Assembly (NCBI RefSeq): GCF_002310495.1
Contig: NZ_CP023344.1
Location: 1,984,001 to 2,048,000, forward strand
Direction of reading: 5' to 3'
DNA: 64,000 nucleotides
DNA from: Nibricoccus aquaticus
GTDB taxonomy: Bacteria; Verrucomicrobiota; Verrucomicrobiia; Opitutales; Opitutaceae
Below, piece after piece: positions 23,713-31,523 of the stretch. Both the position numbers and the translations under genes were made by a program. A model generated the notes under the pieces. It was given only the letters and a program-made list of their open reading frames with translations. It had not been told where the DNA came from and ran no database searches. Position 1 is the stretch's first letter; every line of letters starts with the position of its first letter.

Positions 23713-24636
23713 GTGAACCTCTCTTATAAAATCGGCGTCGACGGTGGCGGCACCAAAACCGAACTCATCCTCGTCGATGACCGCGGCGAAATCGTCGCCC
23801 GCCACCACGCCCCCGGCTGCAACCCCAACATCGCCGGCCCCGAGCGCGCCCGCGAAACCCTCCTCGACGCCCTTCACGCGCTCGCCGCCAATTCCCCGCT
23901 CTGCATCGGCGCCACCCGCCCCGCCTCCACGCTTCTCTGCATGGCCGGCGCCCCCGACTTCTGGCGCGAAACCGCCACCACCCTCACCGCCTCCCGCGAA
24001 TTCGGCCCCGTCACCGCCCTCGACGATTCCATCCCCGTCCTCGAATTCGCCACCGACGGACGCCCCGGCCTCGTCCTCCACGGCGGCACCGGCTCTTTTG
24101 TCGCCGCCCGCGATCCGTCCGGGAAAACCCACTACGCCGGCGGACTCGGCTGGCGCTTCGGCGACGAAGGCTCCGGCCACGAAATCGGCCGCCTCGCCAT
24201 CGCCCGCGCCCTCCTCGAACTCCAAGGCTGGGCTCCCGGTACCAGCCTCGCCCAACTCATCCGCAAACACACCGGCCTCCCGACCGACTCCGACTCCCGA
24301 GCCATCACCCGCTGGTTCTATCAACACCCCGAGCCCAACCGCCAGATCGCCGCGCTCGCCCCCGCCGTCCTCGACCTCGCCGAGCACGGCGACGAACACG
24401 CTCAACACATCATCCGCGACGCCTGCCTCCCCCTCCTCGCCCTCGCCGAACGCGTCGCCGCGAAACTCTTCCCCGCCCGCGAACTCTCTCACCTCCCCGC
24501 CGGCCTCAGCGGCCCCATCCTCACCCACCCCGTCGTGCAATCCCTCTTCCGCGCCCGCACGATCCTCCCCCTCACGCCGATCACCACCCCTCCCATCGAA
24601 GGCGTCCGCCGCCTCCTCCAGCACCTGCCACCCTGA
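23713..24636 (+). CDS. N-acetylglucosamine kinase-like protein (BadF/BadG family)
   Basis: The 307-residue kinase of the ASKHA fold has the phosphate-1 motif IGVDGGGTKTELILVD (residues 7-22). The phosphate-2 region is FATDGRPGLVLHGGTGSFV, and GGLGWRFGDEGSGHEIGR (about 139-156) carries the family GDEGSG motif. Members phosphorylate N-acetylglucosamine, N-acetylmuramic acid or glucosamine. The start is a GTG (23713), and the bases leading into it (CTTCGCGACTTTGCGTGAA) belong to a dispersed repeat, so the repeat may supply or overlap the start. It pairs with the upstream SIS gene. Confidence 0.88.
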   Translation: MNLSYKIGVDGGGTKTELILVDDRGEIVARHHAPGCNPNIAGPERARETLLDALHALAANSPLCIGATRPASTLLCMAGAPDFWRETATTLTASREFGPVTALDDSIPVLEFATDGRPGLVLHGGTGSFVAARDPSGKTHYAGGLGWRFGDEGSGHEIGRLAIARALLELQGWAPGTSLAQLIRKHTGLPTDSDSRAITRWFYQHPEPNRQIAALAPAVLDLAEHGDEHAQHIIRDACLPLLALAERVAAKLFPARELSHLPAGLSGPILTHPVVQSLFRARTILPLTPITTPPIEGVRRLLQHLPP

Positions 24637-25088
24637 ATCTTCCGCTCAACACGAAGCGGATAAAACGCCCCCGGCCCTTCCTCGCTAAAGCAGCTCAAAT
24701 AAAGCGACGGCCGTACTATGGAGAGACAACCTCCGCGTGGGCCACGCTCAGCACGATGCCCGGCTCGCATCCACACGGCCACGACTTTTCCGAAAAGGCC
24801 ATAACCCCCGCCTCCTGATCGTCCGCCCCACTCCTGTCATCAAAATTGATGACAAGACGCCCCGCGCGCGCGCGACTATAGTCCGCCCCGCAAAAGTCCC
24901 CCTGCCCCGCGCTCACTGACACGGCCCGCTCAACCGACGTCCCTCCGTCGCCACCCAGGCCCGCCTCAATCCCGCTCCCGTTTCGCCTCATCGTCCCCGC
25001 ACGCTTCGCGGTCGCGATGCGCGCTCAACGACGAGCGCCCCCCCCCGGATTGAGCCCACGTACCGCCCACCGGCCCCCTCCCTTTATT
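24637..25088. other. 450-bp intergenic gap before the pectin island
   Basis: I see no convincing gene. A degenerate copy of the GGAGAGAC/CTCCGCGT palindrome lies at about 24717-24748. The rest contains an alternating CGCGCGCG run (about 24865-24875) and a C-run near 25030-25040. The promoter of the large pectinolytic gene should be here, but no strong consensus is visible. Confidence 0.5.
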
Positions 25089-28000
25089 ATGAAAATCCCC
25101 GCCCTCCTCCGCAGCCTCCTACTTCTCGGAACTGCCCTCCTCGTCGCCCAACCCGCCCACGCCGCCACCACGCTCCTCGACGACTCCTTCGCCGACGCCA
25201 ACAGCCAGAACCAGGCCCTCGCCAGCAACTCCGCTTGGCTCTTCAACGGCCGCGCCGCCCACACCCGCACCGACACCGCCGGCTCCGTCTCCTTCGCCGT
25301 CACCTCCAGCAGCTCCGACGGCTTCTGGGCCCACTTCACCGACAGCGCCAGCCCCGTCACCCTCGCCGTCGGCGACCAGCTCACCGTCAGCATGACCTTC
25401 TCCGTCACCGGCCTCGTCGGTACCGGCCAGGACATCCGTTTCGGCGTCTTCGACAGCAAAACCACTCGCAACACCGCCAACCTCACCGGCGGCATGAACA
25501 GCACCACCGTCTTCCCCGACGACACCGCCTACGCCCTCCAATTCTACGCCAGCGGCACCGGCAGCCCCTTCGTCGCCTATAAACGCGTAGCCCCCGGCAC
25601 CACCGGCATCACGTCCTCCGGCAACCCCTTCAACACCCTCGCCGCCACCGACTGGACCCCGCTCACCGACTCCTCTTCCGGCGCCACCGCCCGCACCGCC
25701 CTCTCCAACTCCACGCCCTACACCCTCACCTACAGCATCACCCGCGTCGACGCCTCCAACACCCGCATCGACGCCGCCGTCACCGGAGGCTCCCTCTCCA
25801 ATTACACTTGGACCGCGACCGACACCTCCGCCCCGTACACGACATTCGACATGATGGCCTTCCGCATCGGCGGCAGCGGCTTCTCCACCGGCATCGCCTT
25901 CACCAACGTCAAAGCCATCTACACCCCCGCCCTCCCCGTCATCACCGCCCAGCCCACCTTCACCGGCGGCGTGACCACCCTCTCCATCGGCACCGGCGGC
26001 ACCACCACCCTCTCCGTCACCGCCACCGGCTCCGCCCTCACGTATCAGTGGAAAAAGGACGGCAACGCCCTCTCCGGCGCCACCGCCTCCACCCTCGCCC
26101 TCGCCAACCTCCAGATCGCCGACTCCGGCGCGTACACCGTCGATATCACCAACGGCGGCGGCACCGTCCCCAGCTCCGCCGCGAATCTCACCGTCACCAG
26201 CGGCTCCGTGAATCCCCCGCCCGTCATCGGCACGCACCCCGCCAGCCAGAATCTCCTCAACGGCGCCAACATCACCCTCACCGTCACCGCCACCGGCAAC
26301 GCCCTCACCTACCAGTGGAAGAAAAACGGCGCCGACATCTCCGGCGCCGCCACCGCCTCCCTCGCGCTGACCAACCTCCAGCCCTCCGACGCCGCCAGCT
26401 ACACCGTCACCGTCAGCAACGACGGCGGCGCCGTCACCAGCAACCCCGCCCTCCTCGGCGTCCTCAGCCCCGCGCTCACCTTCGCCTCCGCCTCGCCCTC
26501 CGCCGGCACACTCGTCAACCCCGACACACCCCTCACCCTCACCTTCGCCTCCGCCCCATCTTTCGGCACCTCCGGCACGATCAAAATCTACGACGCCTCC
26601 AACGACTCCGTCGTCGACACCATCGACATGGCCAGCACCGCCGTGACCGGAAATCTCTCCTACCTCTCCGGCGTCCCCTACCAGACCAAAACCGTCGGCG
26701 GCCTCACCAGCGTCAACTACTACCCCGTCATCCTCTCGGGAAACACCGCCAAGATCTACCCGCGCAACGGCTCCCTCGCGTACAATAAAACTTACTACGT
26801 CCGCATCGACCGCGGCGCGTTCAAAGACGCCCAGGGCGACTTCGCCGGCATCGCCAACAACACCACCTGGACATTCGCCACCAAGACCGCCGCCCCCGCC
26901 CTCGGCACGCTCGTCACCGTCGCCGCCGACGGCTCCGGCGACTTTAACACCGTCCAGGGCGCCCTCGATTTCGTCCCCGCCGGCTCCACCGCCCGCACGA
27001 TCTTCATCAAGAACGGCACCTACTTCGAACAGATCTATTTCACCGGTCGCAACAACCTGACCCTCCTCGGCGAAAGCGCTGACAACACCGTCATCGTCTA
27101 TCCCACCAACAACACCTTCAACAACGTCTCCTCCGGCAGCTACCGCCGCGGCACCGTCCTCGCCCAAAGCGTCAACGGTCTCGTCCTCGCCAACTTCACC
27201 ATCCGCAACAGCACCCCGCAAAACGGCTCCCAGGCCGAGGCGCTCATCGTCAAGGGCTCCGCCACCACCGGTCGCAACCTCGCCACCCGCCTCAAACTCT
27301 ACAGCTACCAGGACACGCTCCAGGTCGATGGACAGTTCTACATGTCCGACTCCTACATCGAGGGCGACGTGGACTTCCTCTGGGGCAACGGCCCGAGCTT
27401 CTTCCGCAACTGCGAAATTAAGAGCCTGCTGCGTGCAAACAACAACGCGCCTGTCGTCGCTCAGGTCCGCAACAGCGCCGGCAACCACGGCTTCGTCTTC
27501 CAAGCCTGCCGCTTCACCGCCTCCGCCGGCGTAACCGGCGGTTTTCTCAACCGCATCGATCCAAGCTCCGCCCAGTACCCCAACTGCGAAATGGTCCTCC
27601 TCGATTCCATCATTGGCGATGCGACTAATAACAATTTCCTGAATACAAACGTCGGCACCTCCGGCTCCAACTACTTCACCGGTTGGTGGCAGCTCAACAA
27701 CGTCGCCGCAGACGTCGCCACCGTCCACCACTGGGATAACAACTCCGTCGATAAGGACGGCGCCCCCGTCACCTTCGCCCCCCCGCCCGCCTCCCGCCCC
27801 GCATCCACCATCATGCCCGTGGACACCACCACCCAGGCCAACTACCGCGACGCCTTCTGGGTGCTCAACACCACCATCACCGGAGCCGCCACCGCCGGCA
27901 CCTGGACCCCCGCCCTCTCCCCGCTCTTCCTCACTCACCCCGCCGCCGCCTCCGTCAACGCCGGCCAGCCCGTCACGCTGACCGCAACCACTGCCGCCAT

Positions 28001-31000
28001 CCCGTCCGCCACGTATCAGTGGAAAAAAGACGGCACCGACATCTCTGGCGCTACCAGCGCGACCTACACGATCGCCTCCGCCGCCGCGGGTGACACCGGC
28101 ACCTACACCGTCGTCGCCACCAACGCCTCCGGCTCAACCACCAGCAACCCCGCCACCGTCACTGTCGCTGGTGGCGTAGTCGCGCCCACCATCACCACGC
28201 ACCCCGCCAGCCAGAACGTCTCCGCCGGCACCAACGTCACCTTCACCGTCGCCGCCACCGGCACCACCCCCTTCACCTATCAATGGAAGAAAGGAGGCAA
28301 CGACATCTCCGGCGCCACCTCCGCCTCGCTGCTCCTCTCCGCCACCACGCTTGCTGACTCCGGCACCTACTCCGTCGTCGTCACCAACTCCGCCGGCTCC
28401 GCCACCAGCAACGCCGCCACCCTGGCCGTCAACGGCCTCGCGGGCATCTCCACACCCGACGGCTTCGCCGCCACCGTCACCGGCGGTGCCGCCGGGCCGA
28501 CTGTCACCGTCACCACCGCGTCCGCCCTTCGCCAATACGCCGAAGCCGCCGCGACGAGCCCCTACGTCATCATCGTCTCCGGCACGATCGACCTCGGTGC
28601 CGCCGGCCGTGTGAACGTGAAATCCAACAAAACCATCAAAGGCGAAAACACCGCCTCCACCATCCTCGGCACGCTCACCATCAGCAACGCCACCAACGTC
28701 ATCGTCTCCAACCTCCACGTCTCCGCCAACACCGGCGCCGCCGCGGAAAACGACGGCATCACCATCGCCGCCTCCACTTACGTCCTCGTCACCAAGTGCA
28801 CGATCTACGATTGCACCGACGGCAACCTCGACGTCATCAACGGCTCCGACTTCGTCACCGTCTCGTGGTGTAAATTCTACTACACCCGCAACAACGGCCA
28901 CAACTTCTCCAACCTCATCGGCTCCGCTGACGACGACCTCGGTGCCGGCGGCCAGTACCGCGTCACCTGGCATCACAACTGGTGGTCCACTGGCGCCATG
29001 CAGCGCATGTTGGCCTGCCGCTTCGGCGGCGCCCACATGTACAACAATTACTGGGACTGCTCCGGCAACGACTACGCCACCGAGTCCCGCAACACCGCCG
29101 AGATGCTCTCCGAGCACAACTCCTACAACGGCGTCAAAAACCCCCTCGCCAAACGCACCGCCCTCCCCGTTGACCAGAGCAAGCTGATGACCATCGGCAA
29201 TCTCTTCACCAACTGCACCGGCACCCAGGCGACCAGCGCCGACGCCATCTTCAGCCCGCCCTATTCCTACCCGCTCCTCGACGTGAACAACGTCGCCGCC
29301 CTCGTCCAGGCCGGCGCGGGTAACGTCGCCATCGACGCCCCCGCCTCCCTCGGTTCCGCCACGATCACCGGCTCCACCTCCGTCGTCACCGGTGCCAGCG
29401 TCACCTTCACCGCCGCGCCCACCGGCTTCACGCCCGCCTCCTACCAATGGCGTTTCAAAAACGCCGCCATTTCCGGCGCGACCTCGGCGACGCTCGCGCG
29501 CCCCAACGTCCAGAGCACCGACGCCGGAGCCTACACCGTCGTCCTCGGCCTCCCCGGCGGCGGCTACATCGTCAGCACCCCGCTGACCCTCGCCGTCACC
29601 GCCGCGCCGATACCGCCGGCAATCACGAGTCAACCCGCCTCGCTGACCGTGAGCATCGGCAGCTCCGCCGCCTTCAGCGTCACCGCCACCGGTACCGGCC
29701 TCTCCTACCAATGGAAAAAAGCCGGCGCTAACATCAATGGAGCCACTGCGGCGACCTACACTATCGCCACCGCCGCGCTGACCGATGCCGCCAGCTACAC
29801 CGTCACCGTCACCAACACCGCCGGCTCCGTCACCAGCAACGCCGCCACCCTCATCGTCGCCCCCGCCTTCGCCGCGCCCGCCCCCGGCGGATACTCCACC
29901 GGCACCACCGGCGGCGGCAGCGCCACCCAGTCCGTCGTCACCACCGCCGCCGACTTCCGCACCCAAGCAGAGTCCACCACCGCCGCCGTCATCACCGTCT
30001 CCAGCACGCTCAACCTCGGCTCCACCAAAGTCGCGGTGAAATCCAACAAAACCATCCAGGGCCTCGACGCCAACAGCACCCTCATCGGCAACCTCGAACT
30101 CGCCTCCGGCGTTTCCAACGTCGTCCTCCGCGGCCTCAACCTCACCAACCCCGCCGGCGACGCCCTCACCCTCACCGGCGCCACCGGCGTCTTCATCTCC
30201 CACGTCACCTTCTTCGACTCCTCAGACACCCTCCTGCGCATCGCCGCCGGCACGGACAACATCACCATCTCCTGGTCCGAGTTCTACTACTCCACCAGCC
30301 ACTCCGGCCCCCGCCGCGCCCTCCTCATCGGCGCAGCCACCGGCGAAACCAAAGCCCTCCGCGTCACCCTCGACCACAACTGGTTCGCCGACCGCGTCGA
30401 CCAGCAGCAACCCGACTCCACCTGGGGCCAGGTCCACGCCTACAACAACTACTTCAACCCCGCCGGCACCGCCAACACCTCCGGCTCCATCGCCCGCGCC
30501 AGCGCCCAGTTCCTGTCCGAAAGAAACCAATACACCAGCATCGTCAGCCCGCTCACCAAAACCGGCGGCGGCCTCATCCGCACCATCGGCAACGCGTACA
30601 CCACGACCACCGGCACCGCGGCCGACGCCGGCACCGACACCGTGTTCACACCGTCGTACTCCTACCACCTCCACACCACCGCCGACGTCCCCGCCCTCCT
30701 CCTCGCCGGTGCGGGCAACACCGCCGGCGGCGCCTCCGCCACGCTCAGCGCGGCCTCCGCGTCAATCAACGCCAGCGCCACCACCGTCACCGCCGGTTCC
30801 TCGTTCACGCTGACCGCCTCGACCTCCATCTCCGCCGTCACCAGCTGGCAATGGCGCCTCAACCACACCGACATCCCCGGCGCCACCAGCCAGTCGTACA
30901 CCGTCAGCAGCGCCCAATCCGCCAACGCCGGCACCTACACCGTCGCCGCCCTGCAAGTCACCGGTGAAGCCGTCATCAGCACTCCCGTCACCCTCACCGT

Positions 31001-31121
31001 GAACCCAGCCCCCCTTCCCCCACCTGCCAAGACCGGCGGTGGTGGCGGCTCGCCCTCCCTGTGGTTCTTCGGTGCCCTCGCACTGCTCGCCAGCCTGCGA
31101 AATTTCAAAAAATCTGTTTAG
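25089..31121 (+). CDS. Giant exported pectin methylesterase-pectate lyase fusion with Ig-like modules
   Basis: This 2,010-residue protein has a signal peptide (LLRSLLLLGTALLVAQPAHA). Domains in order: N-terminal beta-rich region (25-270), two Ig-like (280-458), SbsA-like Ig (460-602), CE8 pectin methylesterase (606-945), two Ig-like (945-1115), PL1 pectate lyase 1 (1119-1417), two Ig-like (1415-1593), PL1 domain 2 (1597-1877), Ig-like (1883-1972) and a C-terminal tail. The esterase keeps QDTL (about 740) and GDVDFLWG (about 758). Lyase 1 keeps DGNLD (1244-1248) and Arg1306/Arg1311. Domain 2 has DTLLR (1713-1717) and QQPDST (1773-1778), so the Ca2+-ligand Asp and catalytic Arg are gone. The tail has GGGGG, a SPSLWFFGALALLASL helix and basic end. 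It heads a pectin-degrading cluster; I start at 25089 for the signal peptide. Confidence 0.9.
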   Translation: MKIPALLRSLLLLGTALLVAQPAHAATTLLDDSFADANSQNQALASNSAWLFNGRAAHTRTDTAGSVSFAVTSSSSDGFWAHFTDSASPVTLAVGDQLTVSMTFSVTGLVGTGQDIRFGVFDSKTTRNTANLTGGMNSTTVFPDDTAYALQFYASGTGSPFVAYKRVAPGTTGITSSGNPFNTLAATDWTPLTDSSSGATARTALSNSTPYTLTYSITRVDASNTRIDAAVTGGSLSNYTWTATDTSAPYTTFDMMAFRIGGSGFSTGIAFTNVKAIYTPALPVITAQPTFTGGVTTLSIGTGGTTTLSVTATGSALTYQWKKDGNALSGATASTLALANLQIADSGAYTVDITNGGGTVPSSAANLTVTSGSVNPPPVIGTHPASQNLLNGANITLTVTATGNALTYQWKKNGADISGAATASLALTNLQPSDAASYTVTVSNDGGAVTSNPALLGVLSPALTFASASPSAGTLVNPDTPLTLTFASAPSFGTSGTIKIYDASNDSVVDTIDMASTAVTGNLSYLSGVPYQTKTVGGLTSVNYYPVILSGNTAKIYPRNGSLAYNKTYYVRIDRGAFKDAQGDFAGIANNTTWTFATKTAAPALGTLVTVAADGSGDFNTVQGALDFVPAGSTARTIFIKNGTYFEQIYFTGRNNLTLLGESADNTVIVYPTNNTFNNVSSGSYRRGTVLAQSVNGLVLANFTIRNSTPQNGSQAEALIVKGSATTGRNLATRLKLYSYQDTLQVDGQFYMSDSYIEGDVDFLWGNGPSFFRNCEIKSLLRANNNAPVVAQVRNSAGNHGFVFQACRFTASAGVTGGFLNRIDPSSAQYPNCEMVLLDSIIGDATNNNFLNTNVGTSGSNYFTGWWQLNNVAADVATVHHWDNNSVDKDGAPVTFAPPPASRPASTIMPVDTTTQANYRDAFWVLNTTITGAATAGTWTPALSPLFLTHPAAASVNAGQPVTLTATTAAIPSATYQWKKDGTDISGATSATYTIASAAAGDTGTYTVVATNASGSTTSNPATVTVAGGVVAPTITTHPASQNVSAGTNVTFTVAATGTTPFTYQWKKGGNDISGATSASLLLSATTLADSGTYSVVVTNSAGSATSNAATLAVNGLAGISTPDGFAATVTGGAAGPTVTVTTASALRQYAEAAATSPYVIIVSGTIDLGAAGRVNVKSNKTIKGENTASTILGTLTISNATNVIVSNLHVSANTGAAAENDGITIAASTYVLVTKCTIYDCTDGNLDVINGSDFVTVSWCKFYYTRNNGHNFSNLIGSADDDLGAGGQYRVTWHHNWWSTGAMQRMLACRFGGAHMYNNYWDCSGNDYATESRNTAEMLSEHNSYNGVKNPLAKRTALPVDQSKLMTIGNLFTNCTGTQATSADAIFSPPYSYPLLDVNNVAALVQAGAGNVAIDAPASLGSATITGSTSVVTGASVTFTAAPTGFTPASYQWRFKNAAISGATSATLARPNVQSTDAGAYTVVLGLPGGGYIVSTPLTLAVTAAPIPPAITSQPASLTVSIGSSAAFSVTATGTGLSYQWKKAGANINGATAATYTIATAALTDAASYTVTVTNTAGSVTSNAATLIVAPAFAAPAPGGYSTGTTGGGSATQSVVTTAADFRTQAESTTAAVITVSSTLNLGSTKVAVKSNKTIQGLDANSTLIGNLELASGVSNVVLRGLNLTNPAGDALTLTGATGVFISHVTFFDSSDTLLRIAAGTDNITISWSEFYYSTSHSGPRRALLIGAATGETKALRVTLDHNWFADRVDQQQPDSTWGQVHAYNNYFNPAGTANTSGSIARASAQFLSERNQYTSIVSPLTKTGGGLIRTIGNAYTTTTGTAADAGTDTVFTPSYSYHLHTTADVPALLLAGAGNTAGGASATLSAASASINASATTVTAGSSFTLTASTSISAVTSWQWRLNHTDIPGATSQSYTVSSAQSANAGTYTVAALQVTGEAVISTPVTLTVNPAPLPPPAKTGGGGGSPSLWFFGALALLASLRNFKKSV

Positions 31122-31523
31122 TCGCGAGCACCTTCCTCACCCCTACGTACCTCTCGAAAAAGAAGCGCGCCCACAACTCACCCAAGGCTCCGGACACTTC
31201 CCGTTTCCAACCAAGCGATTAACACCGCTTACCACCCCGATCCCGGCCACCAGTTCGTTGCCCCGCATATCCGCCCGCCTTCGACAAAGCCCCGCACCTG
31301 CAACCTCCCCGCACTTGACAGCTAAAAAAGATGAGAACACCTCTTGTGCGTTCTTATTCTCGGTCGGCCTACCCTGCTGACTGATTATCCCGTTCCTTCC
31401 CTTCTTAGTGTCCGTAGACCCGCCACGCGGAAAGAGTCACCACCCCTCTTTTTATCGGCGAGTCCAGTTTGCCCCTCTTCCTGCACATGCAGGGGCGTCA
31501 CCACCAGTAAACCAACGTCCCGT
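31122..31523. other. 400-bp intergenic gap
   Basis: No gene is seen. A TTGACA box is at 31315-31320, followed by an A-rich stretch (CTAAAAAAGATGAGAAC), a possible promoter for the next pectinolytic gene, but no good -10 box follows at 17 bases. The region from about 31300 is less GC-rich than the flanks. Confidence 0.45.

Noticed and set aside
24716-24991. Possible 91-residue minus-strand gene in the gap before the pectin island
   Set aside because: No recognisable motif, no good start context, and part of it lies over a degenerate repeat; kept as non-coding.
25089-31121. Repeated nucleotide words in the giant gene as a possible CRISPR or tandem-repeat locus
   Set aside because: The repeats are protein-level Ig-like and PL1 modules with variable spacing, all in one open frame; there are no spacers of uniform length.
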